From: Pseudovibrio japonicus
GTDB taxonomy: Bacteria > Pseudomonadota > Alphaproteobacteria > Rhizobiales > Stappiaceae
Reading direction: 5' to 3'
Length of the DNA stretch: 64,000 nucleotides
Assembly (NCBI RefSeq): GCF_014651595.1
Contig: NZ_BMXE01000001.1
Coordinates: 124,001 to 188,000 of the forward strand
Positions 53,663 through 63,058 of this stretch are shown here, one piece after another. Both the position numbers and the translations under genes were made by a program. The number at the start of each line of letters is the position of its first letter. Positions within the stretch are counted from its first letter, which is position 1. Under the pieces are notes generated by a model. That model had not been told where the DNA came from and made no database searches. It saw nothing but the letters and a program-made list of their open reading frames with translations.

Positions 53663-55297
53663 CTAGGAGGACGTGGGCTCCAGCCCTGCATCGGAAGCCT
53701 GCTGTTCTTCTTCAAGCACCCTTACCGGGTTGCGACGATCAGTGAAGATGTCCTCGGCAAACTCGAGGTACTTATTTGCAGGCAATGGCTTGGAAAAAAT
53801 ATAGCCCTGTGCTGATGACACACCCAGTTCACGGAGCAATACGATTTGCTCGTACTTCTCTACCCCTTCTGCGATGATGCCCATATTCATGGTATCAGCG
53901 AGCTCAGCGATGGCATCGACGAGACGAAAGGCATTTTCTTCGTTGCCGAGCGGGTCGATAAACATCTTGTCGATCTTGACGATGTCCATACCCAGCTTCT
54001 GCAGATAGGCCAGCCCGCCGTGCCCTGTTCCCACATCATCAAGCGCGACACGTATGCCGTGGGCCTGAAGTTCTGCAATAATTTTTCTGGCTAGGTCAAT
54101 ATCTTCGAGGGGCTGACGTTCTGTTACCTCCATGACGATCTGGTTGAGCGCAATCGGGCTGTCTTCGTAGATATCCAACAGATCGTCGACGATGGAACGG
54201 TCATTGAAGTGACCTGCAAACAGGTTCACCGAGAGCTTGAGTTCCGGGTGTCTGGAATAGAGATCACCAAGATCTTCGATCGACTGACGCATGATCTTGC
54301 GCGACATTTCGAAGATATGGCCGGAGGTCTCAGCATAGGTCATGAACTGCCCTGGAGAGACGATCTTGCCGTTGGGAAGCTGCCACCTCATCAACATCTC
54401 ACAGCCCTGTAACTCGCCCGTTACGATGTCAACAACCGGCTGGTAGTAGGGTATGAACTCGTTGTTGCAAATGGAGGCGACAAAGTCGTCCTCTGCGTCT
54501 TTTTCTGGTTTCCAAGAGAGCCAGACGCCCAGAGCAATCAGGAAGATGGCAACGCCGGAACAAGCGATCACGGCAACAATCTTGAGCTCTCCAACAAGGC
54601 CCATGATTGCATTGCGGTCGCTCCGAATGATCACGTTAATCGGATAGACGGTTGACGCAGCAAACTCTTCAACGATGTTGCTATCCGATACCTCGGTTAG
54701 GTTACTGTCATTGGCGGGGCTGACCCAGACTTGGTCGCGACCAAGGCGCACCTCAATCTCTGAGGCCTGGCGGATGTAATCAGGCCCCGGTTCGATCGCC
54801 AGAACAATAGGCGAAATGTTGGCGACAAGCCGCCAGTCATTCTCCAGCTTCCAGGAAACCAATGCGGTACGGATGCCTTGATACTCGGACCGTGACATAC
54901 CAATGCCGACACGCGGTGAATTGGGCTTTAAACTAGGAAGAATGCCGCTTCCGCGAGGAACCTGAGCCGGAACATAACACATGGGAACACCGCGTTGATC
55001 GATGATACCAACGGCATTGATAATGACGTTTTCCGAAAGGGCCTGTTCGAATTCACTCTGATTTTGGCGTGAGCAAGATGTGAGACCCTTCACCTGTATC
55101 TTGCGCAGGACTTCCACCACATCCGAGATTGCTGCTTCGCTGCGCGAGATGTAGCGATCCGCAATCGCTCCCATCTCCTTGCGCGCCTGATGCATCGCAA
55201 AGTTCTCGAGGATCAGGTTACCAATAATCAACGGCAACAACGCCAATCCCAGAGCAACCACAATTGCGCGGATAAATACGAAATAATGGCGAGACAC
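53663..55297 (-). CDS. Membrane-bound EAL-domain c-di-GMP phosphodiesterase with CSS-type periplasmic sensor
   Basis: A 544-residue protein. A membrane span at about 8-32, a periplasmic region of ~200 residues with a CSS-like segment (GLTSCSRQNQSEFEQALSEN) and a second span at about 235-257 precede a cytoplasmic EAL domain. The domain has CEMLMRW (EML in place of EAL), NLFAGHF, EVTERQP, ALDDVGTGHGGLAYLQKLG, KIDKMFID and IIAEGVE, all expected of an active phosphodiesterase. Such proteins respond to periplasmic redox or disulphide state. No GGDEF domain is present. The start is GTG. Confidence 0.88.
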   Translation of the reverse strand: MSRHYFVFIRAIVVALGLALLPLIIGNLILENFAMHQARKEMGAIADRYISRSEAAISDVVEVLRKIQVKGLTSCSRQNQSEFEQALSENVIINAVGIIDQRGVPMCYVPAQVPRGSGILPSLKPNSPRVGIGMSRSEYQGIRTALVSWKLENDWRLVANISPIVLAIEPGPDYIRQASEIEVRLGRDQVWVSPANDSNLTEVSDSNIVEEFAASTVYPINVIIRSDRNAIMGLVGELKIVAVIACSGVAIFLIALGVWLSWKPEKDAEDDFVASICNNEFIPYYQPVVDIVTGELQGCEMLMRWQLPNGKIVSPGQFMTYAETSGHIFEMSRKIMRQSIEDLGDLYSRHPELKLSVNLFAGHFNDRSIVDDLLDIYEDSPIALNQIVMEVTERQPLEDIDLARKIIAELQAHGIRVALDDVGTGHGGLAYLQKLGMDIVKIDKMFIDPLGNEENAFRLVDAIAELADTMNMGIIAEGVEKYEQIVLLRELGVSSAQGYIFSKPLPANKYLEFAEDIFTDRRNPVRVLEEEQQASDAGLEPTSS

Positions 55298-55546
55298 GAC
55301 AACGACCTTAAGATTGCGGATTACGGCTCTCTATTTCTATGATTATGACTTACTTAAAACTGTAAAAAAGATTCAAACACGCCAAACGATCCCCAGATGC
55401 TTTTCAAAATCACGGAAAATTGCATGGATGCTCCACGTTTTCGACGGGATACTCTTAGTTTTTGCAATGAAATATACGCCCCCCTAACCCTCTGGATGCC
55501 AGTTTAAGATCCTAATGCCTCCCTTAGGGAAATCTGGAGCCGAGCA

Positions 55547-56740
55547 ATGCGCAGTATTGAGCTACGATCCCACCGTTATTCAATTACCTTCTTTCTTGCT
55601 TTCTTCGTCACCAGTTTCCTCACACTTACTGCCTCGGCTCAGACCAACACTGACAATCCTATTGCCAGTGCCTTACTTGAGAGCTTGCAAGAGCGCGGCC
55701 TGACCTTGGTGCATGTGGGACCGGTGACGGTTAATGGTGAAGTGCTAACCATCGACGGGATAGAAGGTTACCCTACCGCAGACCAGAGAAAACGCTTCAA
55801 AATTGGTGAACTGGCACTGTCTCGGGCCACCCTGGAGAATGATGGTCGGCTCTATATTGGTGCGTTTGCAGCCACAGACTTTGAGATAGATGAGCCGGCA
55901 TTCAGTTTCGTTGCCAATAAAATCGCGATCACGGACCTTTACCTGCCGAACTCCGCTAGTCAGGATGATCTGGTGGCTGCGCTTCCCGCTTCGCTCTACT
56001 CCTTTGCAGAAATTGAGGGGCTTTTGTTTCAGGACCGTCGATCAGGCCAGTCCATGCCTATCGAACGGATTACCATTGACTTTGACACGGAGAATAATGG
56101 CTTCCCAATTATCGCAAGTATTGTGGTTGAAAATATCGAGCTAAACCGCTCCATGTTTACACTGCTGCAACAACAGGTGCTTGTGGATCTGGGACTGGAG
56201 CAAGTGACGGCAGGTATTGAATTTCAGGGTGTGTGGAATGGTGATACCGGCCAGCTGACAATACCTAGCGCAGCAGTCGTGCTTCAGGATCTCTTCGGGG
56301 TTCAGACATCTCTTGAGCTGCAAGGCTTAACAGCTCCCGTTATCCAACAGTTCTCAGAGTTGGCAACCAGAGACCATATTATTGCACTGGATCTGTTGCA
56401 GAATGTAGCTATTTCCACCTTCAACCTTTCCATAATCGACGAAGGTGGTTTGGATGATCTGTTGGATCGGCAAGCACAGCAGCACGGGCAATCGCGCGGA
56501 GCATATGTCGCGCAACTGACTGCACGCATAGATGAACAGATTGCTCGCATTCCGGATCAGTCAAAGCAACTGGAGTTTTCGCAGGCAGTTATTGCTTTTT
56601 TGCAGGATCCACAGAACCTCACGCTCAGCGCAGCACCTGCATCACCAATCGGTATTGCACAAATAATTGGAGTAGCGGCATTTTCGCCTGTGTCCATCAT
56701 TTCTTTGCTTGGCATTGGCCTTGAAGCAAATGTAGACTGA
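55547..56740 (+). CDS. Exported protein of unknown function, paralogue of the next gene
   Basis: A 397-residue protein with a signal peptide (RYSITFFLAFFVTSFLTLTA, cleavage near ASAQ). The mature part alternates short beta-like segments and helices and contains no recognised catalytic motif. Its last ~120 residues (from QNVAISTFNLSIIDEGGLDD to GVAAFSPVSIISLLGIGLEA) align by eye with the C terminus of the next protein. The ATG has GGAG upstream. The genes are 37 nt apart and probably co-transcribed. No function is proposed. Confidence 0.8.
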   Translation: MRSIELRSHRYSITFFLAFFVTSFLTLTASAQTNTDNPIASALLESLQERGLTLVHVGPVTVNGEVLTIDGIEGYPTADQRKRFKIGELALSRATLENDGRLYIGAFAATDFEIDEPAFSFVANKIAITDLYLPNSASQDDLVAALPASLYSFAEIEGLLFQDRRSGQSMPIERITIDFDTENNGFPIIASIVVENIELNRSMFTLLQQQVLVDLGLEQVTAGIEFQGVWNGDTGQLTIPSAAVVLQDLFGVQTSLELQGLTAPVIQQFSELATRDHIIALDLLQNVAISTFNLSIIDEGGLDDLLDRQAQQHGQSRGAYVAQLTARIDEQIARIPDQSKQLEFSQAVIAFLQDPQNLTLSAAPASPIGIAQIIGVAAFSPVSIISLLGIGLEANVD

Positions 56741-56777
56741 CCGGGAACCCTTCTACCGATCATAAAAGGTCTATTTT

Positions 56778-58895
56778 ATGCCTTTCAAAAATTCCAGGCG
56801 GCAAGGATTTTTCGCCGTTTCAAGCGCTGTATTTTGCTTATATGCAACCTCCGCACTCTCCAGCCCAGCCTCAGACCTTGTCGACAAGTACAATGACTGG
56901 TTCCTTGCAAATGGTGCAACGACTGCATCCTACGCAAGTGCGGTGGATGACGGTGCAAACACCCAGATTCTGGACCATAAAATCGAGGGTATGTTCTCCT
57001 TTTCTCTCGATAAGGATAAGCCTGAGCTCGGTGTTTATTATGCAATCACAACACCGAAGACCGTTTACCTAAATGGTTCGCGCAGCGGTGATACATTCAG
57101 CTTCGAAAGTATATCTACAGAAGGTATGCAGTTCGAAGTCGGCTTTTTCGAAACAAGCGATGCCATCCAAAGCATTCAGGATGCGCGAACATCAAGCGAA
57201 ATTTTCCATTTAGACGGTGATGCCAAGGACTACATAATCGAAAGCTACAGCGAAAACTGGATGGACCTGCCGGTGGTCACTGATGGCATCACGACGGAAG
57301 AGTTCCAGCAGCTTCTAGCTGCAACAACGCGGGTGTCTTATTATCGCAGTCACATCGCGGAACTTTCCGCCAACAGCACAATACTCAATGGAGTTACCGG
57401 CGAGTACACGCTCAAAAACTTTGAGTATATGGGGGCACGGGATGGCTTCATAGAGGCCAATACGATTGAAGAATACACTTATACCACAAACATGTCCGGG
57501 TTCGTCGACGGACAGGACGTGTCCACGACTTCAGAAACGAAATATTCGGACATCGAGATTCTAGATCAAGACATTCGCCCAATTCTGGCGCTTTTGGGTG
57601 CTGGCACTGCTCCTTCCGATCTGGTCACCAGCCTTTACCGTGTTGGCAGCTTTGCAACCACAGTGAACAATGGAGCGTCAAACGACTCCGAGCCATTTGG
57701 TATTATGGAAATGACTGCAGGATCTTCTGTTACAGAAGAAGTTCGCATTTCCGGCGGTGATGCGACTAAACTTTTCGCTGCAATGGAAGGGTTTAGTTCC
57801 GCCGCTTCCGAGGCAGAAAACCTAGATAATGTCTATTCACTGCTTGATGCTCTGGGTTCATTTTCCATCGCATATTCCGATGTAAACGATATTCAGATCA
57901 AAGCATGGGATCCTATCAGTGCGCGTATGAAAGACACCAAGTCACCAAGCTTTGAAGTGAGCCTTGATCATGCCTCGACGACAGATCTGACTACAAACAG
58001 TCTTGGCCAGATCAAAGTTGAAGGCCTTTATGGTGCGGTTGAAAGTGAGGACGCGGTCTTTGACCTGGACAGTTTTGAGCTTGCCGATATCGAGTGGCCA
58101 AGCCTGCGCACAATCGTTGAAAGCGCCATGCTGGCACAAGTTGATCCTTCTGCTGCACTGGATGCGATCCCAACGATCGGGCTCATTTCCATTAGCGGGC
58201 TGAGCATGCAGTCTAAAGAGCTGGATACACCGGTCGTTTTGGACGAGCTTTCAATCGAGATGGACAACCACATTGGCCCGATCCCGACCAGACTTTCTGA
58301 AGTGATTGATGGACTGAGTTTTGACGCTGCCCTTCTCGAAGAGCCAACGGTTTTGGGTATGCTTGATCGTCTCGGGATTGAGAGGGTTCACCTCACACAG
58401 GATTTCCATATCACATGGGATGAGACCACTGAAGATCTCACTCTGGAGAAGTTCGAGTTTGATCTTGAAAACGGGCTGAGACTTCGTGCTGACATCCAGA
58501 TTGGCAATATTCCGCGAGCGCTCTTTGAGCGGCCACATGAAGCGGAAGCTGTTATTGCGCTGGCAACTTTCAAAGGTGCACAGATAGAAGTCATGGACTC
58601 ACCGCTTATCAGTGAAATGCTGGAGACACAGGCTGAGCAAGCTGGTGTTCCTGCCGAACTACTGGCATCGATGTTGATTGATGGCACTGTGCAGCAGGCA
58701 GGACCTCTTGCAAAAACCGAGTTTGCTCTGGAACTCGCAAAAGCTGCCAAGAGTTTTGTGGGCAACCCAACCAACATCCGGGTTACGCTTGCTCCTGAGG
58801 CTGCTGTTCCACTCCTGCAACTGGGTGGTCTGGCTGCTCTGGCACCACAGCAACTTCCGAAACTGCTCGGAGCTAGCGTGAGCTACACCGAATAA
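56778..58895 (+). CDS. Exported protein of unknown function (705 aa), paralogue of the preceding gene
   Basis: A 705-residue protein with a signal peptide (RQGFFAVSSAVFCLYATSAL, cleavage near SSPA). It is acidic, lacks transmembrane segments and shows many short beta-like stretches. The C-terminal part has FKGAQIEVMDSPLISEMLET, QAEQAGVPAELLASMLID and VPLLQLGGLAALAPQQLPKL, which mirror the pattern in the preceding protein. It may be a periplasmic or secreted structural or lipid-interacting protein; that is only a guess. A 21-bp terminator follows. Confidence 0.8.
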   Translation: MPFKNSRRQGFFAVSSAVFCLYATSALSSPASDLVDKYNDWFLANGATTASYASAVDDGANTQILDHKIEGMFSFSLDKDKPELGVYYAITTPKTVYLNGSRSGDTFSFESISTEGMQFEVGFFETSDAIQSIQDARTSSEIFHLDGDAKDYIIESYSENWMDLPVVTDGITTEEFQQLLAATTRVSYYRSHIAELSANSTILNGVTGEYTLKNFEYMGARDGFIEANTIEEYTYTTNMSGFVDGQDVSTTSETKYSDIEILDQDIRPILALLGAGTAPSDLVTSLYRVGSFATTVNNGASNDSEPFGIMEMTAGSSVTEEVRISGGDATKLFAAMEGFSSAASEAENLDNVYSLLDALGSFSIAYSDVNDIQIKAWDPISARMKDTKSPSFEVSLDHASTTDLTTNSLGQIKVEGLYGAVESEDAVFDLDSFELADIEWPSLRTIVESAMLAQVDPSAALDAIPTIGLISISGLSMQSKELDTPVVLDELSIEMDNHIGPIPTRLSEVIDGLSFDAALLEEPTVLGMLDRLGIERVHLTQDFHITWDETTEDLTLEKFEFDLENGLRLRADIQIGNIPRALFERPHEAEAVIALATFKGAQIEVMDSPLISEMLETQAEQAGVPAELLASMLIDGTVQQAGPLAKTEFALELAKAAKSFVGNPTNIRVTLAPEAAVPLLQLGGLAALAPQQLPKLLGASVSYTE

Positions 58896-58910
58896 GAGCT
58901 GGTACATTTC

Positions 58911-58957
58911 AAAAGAAATGCCGCTGTGATAGCTATTATCACAGCGGCATTTCTTTT
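58911..58957. terminator. Very long perfect-stem terminator
   Basis: A 21-bp perfect inverted repeat (58911-58931 with 58937-58957) with a 5-nt loop, ending in TTTCTTTT on both strands. It lies between the convergent 705-residue gene and the MsbA-like gene and probably serves both. Confidence 0.9.
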
Positions 58958-59018
58958 GTCTGTTGTTGCAACCATTACGGTTCAATTCGAACCACATCTT
59001 CTGCCTTCGCGACCGGCG

Positions 59019-60821
59019 TTAGTTTGCAGACTTTTCCTGCACACCCTCGCTGCTGTTGGTGAACTGAAGCTCGCACAAGTGGCGATAGTAGCCATCCATT
59101 TCATATAGCTGATTGTGCGTGCCACTTTCCAAAAGCTTGCCCTGCGATAGCACGTGGATCATGTTGGCGTCCCGGACGGTTGCAAGTCGGTGAGCGATAA
59201 CCAGCGTGGTCCTGCCTTTCATCAGGCGAGCAAGAGCAGTCTGGACCTTTTTCTCTGATTCAGCATCCAAAGCAGAGGTTGCCTCGTCCAGCAGCAGAAT
59301 TGGTGCATTGGAGAGCATTGCGCGCGCAATAGCAAGGCGCTGACGTTGACCGCCTGAGAGGCGTGTACCACCCTCACCTGCCCCGCTGTCGTAGCCCTTC
59401 TCCATCTTCTCGATGAATTCATGGGCGTTGGCATTCATTGCCGCTTCAATCACTTCCTCATCAGTTGCGTCAGGGCGACCAATGCGGATGTTTTCTTTGA
59501 TCGTGCGATCAAACAGGAATGTATCCTGGGTTACAATCGCGATATTTTCGCGCAGGCTACGCATGTTGTACTGGCGAATATCCTGATCATCGATCAAAAT
59601 CTCACCTTTATTGATTTCGTAGAACCGCTCAATCAGTGAGAAGACTGTTGATTTCCCGGCGCCAGATGCTCCGACAAGCGCAGTCACTTCACCAGCATTT
59701 GCTACCAGGCTCAGACCATTGAGAGCTTTCGCCTCACCATAATCAAACTCAACATCTTTCAGTTCAATTCGGCCTTTGGTCACTTTAATGTCCGGCTTAC
59801 TTGCACTTGCGCGATTTTCTTCTGGCAAATCCAGAAGTTCATACATCAAGCGAACACCGACAAGCTGTGTGTTCAAAGTGACCTGAAAGCGGGCCAAACG
59901 CTTGATTGGTTCGTATGCGAGCAACAGGGCCGTGATAAAGGCAAAGAAGGCACCTGGATCCTGACCCAGCACGATCACGCTGTATCCGCCATATAAAATG
60001 ATCAACGCAATCGCAATACCACCCAGAGTCTCCATCAAAGGTGACGTGCGTGCCGTCAGTTTGGCGATTTTGTTGGCTTGCTGCTCCACATTGGAAACAG
60101 CCTTGTCCATGGATCCATGCATGCTGCCTTCGTAATTGAAGGATTTCACAACACGGATTCCAAGAGCCATCTCTTTTACCAGAGAAAGAATAATGGTTTG
60201 GGATACAAACTGGCTTTTGGCGATTTTTTTTACACGGCGTACAAGCTTTGATACCACATATACAGCCGGTGGCATGATTGCGAGTGAAACGACCGAGAGC
60301 AGCGGATTTTGCCAAACCATGACAGTCACCAAACCGATCACTGACATGACATCGCGGCCTGCAGAGAGCACAATCAGGTCCATCACACCGCGTGCCGCGC
60401 CAGTGTTATGGCCAAAGCGGGTCGCCAGATCGCCAAATGTGGTGCGATCAAAGTAACTGACACCCAGACGGGTCACCTTCTCAAACATGTCACGCTGAAG
60501 TTTGGCGACGATTGAGTTTCCGATCCGGCTCAGCACGATGCTCTGCCCATAAGTCGCCAGACCTTTGGTCAGAAAGATGCCCATTACTGCGCCGGCAATC
60601 ACATAGACCATGAAGAGATCACGATCGAAAAACACTTGATTAACTACGGTCTTCATGATTGCAGCGCTGGCGGCTCCGGCAGCAGCTGATATCACCATGA
60701 AGAAAATCGCGAGCATATATCGGTACTTGTACTTCCCAAAGTTTTCCCGGAGAAGGCGGCGAATTAGGCTGGGAGCGCCTTCTACATCGGAAAACAGTTT
60801 TTTGCTTATGGCGTTAAACAC
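59019..60821 (-). CDS. MsbA-like ABC exporter (lipid or multidrug)
   Basis: A 600-residue fused exporter half-transporter. Six membrane segments lie in the first ~320 residues. The ATPase domain has Walker A GASGAGKSTVFSLIERFY (about 388-405), signature LSGGQRQRLAIARAML and Walker B ILLLDEATSALDAESE with the H-loop IAHRLATVRDAN. It acts as a homodimer. The general type matches MsbA lipid A flippases, but lipid, drug or glycan export cannot be separated from sequence. The start is GTG with GAGGG upstream. It follows aspS on the same strand after a terminator-like hairpin. Confidence 0.88.
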   Translation of the reverse strand: MFNAISKKLFSDVEGAPSLIRRLLRENFGKYKYRYMLAIFFMVISAAAGAASAAIMKTVVNQVFFDRDLFMVYVIAGAVMGIFLTKGLATYGQSIVLSRIGNSIVAKLQRDMFEKVTRLGVSYFDRTTFGDLATRFGHNTGAARGVMDLIVLSAGRDVMSVIGLVTVMVWQNPLLSVVSLAIMPPAVYVVSKLVRRVKKIAKSQFVSQTIILSLVKEMALGIRVVKSFNYEGSMHGSMDKAVSNVEQQANKIAKLTARTSPLMETLGGIAIALIILYGGYSVIVLGQDPGAFFAFITALLLAYEPIKRLARFQVTLNTQLVGVRLMYELLDLPEENRASASKPDIKVTKGRIELKDVEFDYGEAKALNGLSLVANAGEVTALVGASGAGKSTVFSLIERFYEINKGEILIDDQDIRQYNMRSLRENIAIVTQDTFLFDRTIKENIRIGRPDATDEEVIEAAMNANAHEFIEKMEKGYDSGAGEGGTRLSGGQRQRLAIARAMLSNAPILLLDEATSALDAESEKKVQTALARLMKGRTTLVIAHRLATVRDANMIHVLSQGKLLESGTHNQLYEMDGYYRHLCELQFTNSSEGVQEKSAN

Positions 60822-60886
60822 CCAAAACCCTCAGTTTTTCCAGCGATATTAAGCGTATCTGCTTAAATTGCTACCGGTAGAAGATG

Positions 60887-60918
60887 AAAAGGCGACCGTA
60901 GATCTACGACCGCCTTTT
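60887..60918 (-). terminator. Terminator after aspS
   Basis: AAAAGGCG pairs with CGCCTTTT around an inner palindrome CGTAGATCTACG (60897-60908). The minus side ends in a TTTT run. It lies about 60 nt past the aspS stop, so the exporter gene is probably transcribed from its own promoter or by read-through. Confidence 0.75.
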
Positions 60919-60976
60919 TATGTGATTTATAACATTATGACGCAAATCGCCATACCTGCATTTCTGCCAGCGGCTC

Positions 60977-62761
60977 TTAGGCGTCTGTCAGGTTCAAGCG
61001 GATATGTAGATCACGCAACTGCGCCGGGAACACGTCGCTTGGTGCACCCATCATCAGGTCCTGTGCCTGCTGGTTCATTGGGAACAGGGTTACTTCACGC
61101 AGGTTCTTTGCGCCGACCAGCAGCATCACGATGCGGTCAATACCAGCAGCCATACCGCCGTGTGGAGGTGCACCGTACTGGAATGCGCGGAACATGCCGC
61201 CGAATTTCTCTTCAAGCAGGCTCTCATCGTAACCAGCAATCTCGAAGGCTTTCTTCATAACTTCGACCTGGTGGTTACGGATCGCACCGGAGCCGATCTC
61301 AAAACCGTTACAGACGATGTCATACTGGTATGCGTTGAGTTCGAGAGGCTCAACGTTGTTGAGACCGTCCATACCACCTTCGGGCATGGAGAATGGGTTG
61401 TGACAGAAGTCAACTTTCTTGTTGTCTTCATCCCACTCATACATTGGGAAGTCCACGATCCAGCAAAGCGAGAACTGATTTTCGTCAATCAGGTTCAGCT
61501 CTTCAGCTGCGCGGGTGCGTGCCTTACCAGCAAAGTCTGCAAACTTCTTTGGATCGCCTGCCGCGAAGAACACTGCATCGCCTTCATCCAGACCCAACTG
61601 GGTGCGAACGGCTTCGGTGCGCTCTGCGCCGATGTTCTTCGCAATTGGGCCTGCACCAGCGATTGCGTCTTCTTCTTTACGGAAGAAGATGTAGCCGAGA
61701 CCCGGCTGGCCTTCGCTTTGTGCCCACGAGTTCATACGGTCACAGAATGCACGAGAACCGCCCTTTGGTGCAGGAATTGCCCAAACTTGAACCTTTGGAT
61801 CACTCTCGATCATGCGTGCAAAGACTTTGAAGCCGGAGCCTGCAAAGTGTCCGGTAACGTTCTGCATTTCGATTGGGTTGCGCAGATCAGGCTTATCGGA
61901 GCCGTATTTGCGGATTGCTTCTGCGTAAGGAATACGCGGGAACTCTTTGGTGACCGGCTTGCCTTCAGAGAACTCTTCAAACACACCGCGGATCACAGGC
62001 TCCATGGTGGTCAGAACGTCTTCCTGCGTCACAAAGCTCATTTCCACGTCGAGCTGGTAGAACTCGCCTGGCAGGCGATCAGCGCGTGGGTCTTCATCAC
62101 GGAAGCACGGTGCGATCTGGAAGTATTTGTCGAAGCCGGACATCATCAACAGCTGCTTGAACTGCTGAGGTGCCTGCGGCAGCGCGTAGAATTTGCCCGG
62201 ATGAATACGAGAAGGCACCAAGAAGTCACGTGCGCCTTCCGGAGAGGACGCAGTCAGGATTGGTGTTTGGAATTCGTTGAACTCAGCATCGTTCATGCGC
62301 TTTCGCATGGAATTGATGATCTTGGTACGGGTCATCAAGTTTGCGTGCAGCGTGTCGCGGCGCAGGTCCAGGAAGCGGTATTTCAGACGAATGTCTTCCG
62401 GGTATTCCAACTCACCGAATACTGGCAGAGGCAGTTCCTGGGAGTCGCCAAGAACTTCCATATCACGGATGAAGATCTCTACTTCACCGGTGCCGAGGTT
62501 TTCGTTGATGGTTTCGTCAGAGCGTTTTTTGACTTCACCATCGATGCGAATGCACCATTCGGAGCGTACGGTTTCAGCCAGTTTGAAGGCTTGGGAGTCC
62601 GGGTCAACAACACACTGGGTGATGCCGTAGTGGTCACGCAGGTCGATGAAGAGCAGGCCGCCGTGATCGCGTACACGGTGTACCCAGCCAGAAAGGCGAG
62701 TGGTTTCACCTACATTGTTTGCCCGCAACTCTCCGCAGGTATGGCTTCGATAACGATGCAT
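60977..62761 (-). CDS. aspS: Aspartyl-tRNA synthetase
   Basis: A 594-residue class II aminoacyl-tRNA synthetase of bacterial type. The N-terminal anticodon-binding OB fold is [20 protein letters not shown] (6-25). Motif 2 is [20 protein letters not shown], the bacterial GAD insertion lies in the middle, and motif 3 is [16 protein letters not shown] near the end. The ending is [12 protein letters not shown]. Whether it also charges tRNA-Asn (common when asparagine synthetase route genes are present) cannot be seen here. Confidence 0.97.
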   Translation of the reverse strand: MHRYRSHTCGELRANNVGETTRLSGWVHRVRDHGGLLFIDLRDHYGITQCVVDPDSQAFKLAETVRSEWCIRIDGEVKKRSDETINENLGTGEVEIFIRDMEVLGDSQELPLPVFGELEYPEDIRLKYRFLDLRRDTLHANLMTRTKIINSMRKRMNDAEFNEFQTPILTASSPEGARDFLVPSRIHPGKFYALPQAPQQFKQLLMMSGFDKYFQIAPCFRDEDPRADRLPGEFYQLDVEMSFVTQEDVLTTMEPVIRGVFEEFSEGKPVTKEFPRIPYAEAIRKYGSDKPDLRNPIEMQNVTGHFAGSGFKVFARMIESDPKVQVWAIPAPKGGSRAFCDRMNSWAQSEGQPGLGYIFFRKEEDAIAGAGPIAKNIGAERTEAVRTQLGLDEGDAVFFAAGDPKKFADFAGKARTRAAEELNLIDENQFSLCWIVDFPMYEWDEDNKKVDFCHNPFSMPEGGMDGLNNVEPLELNAYQYDIVCNGFEIGSGAIRNHQVEVMKKAFEIAGYDESLLEEKFGGMFRAFQYGAPPHGGMAAGIDRIVMLLVGAKNLREVTLFPMNQQAQDLMMGAPSDVFPAQLRDLHIRLNLTDA

Positions 62762-63058
62762 AGCGTCCTCAGTGGTAATCTAGTGAATCATAGAATTCAG
62801 AAACTGGTTGACCCTTTCAAAAGGTCATCCGGCTGGAAAAGACATGTCAGCCTCTCAAAGTCAAGTAAGTCTGGAGCTTTGACCCTATTTCTTGAGCACA
62901 TTTCCCGAGTTTCCTCTGCCTACGCGATTTTCGCAGGGCTCCAGCTGCGACCCTTTGGATCAAGAGGCGTAAAAATCGGCATATACAACTGCTTGATGAA
63001 AAAACGAGAAAGTTAGATAGGGACAAGGCGGTTCGCTTGCGCTATAGACTTTGTCACC

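Noticed and set aside
61160-63016. 618-codon open frame on the plus strand across aspS
   Set aside because: It is antisense to the clearly conserved aspS gene, has cysteine- and histidine-rich composition typical of shadow frames, and no recognisable domain.
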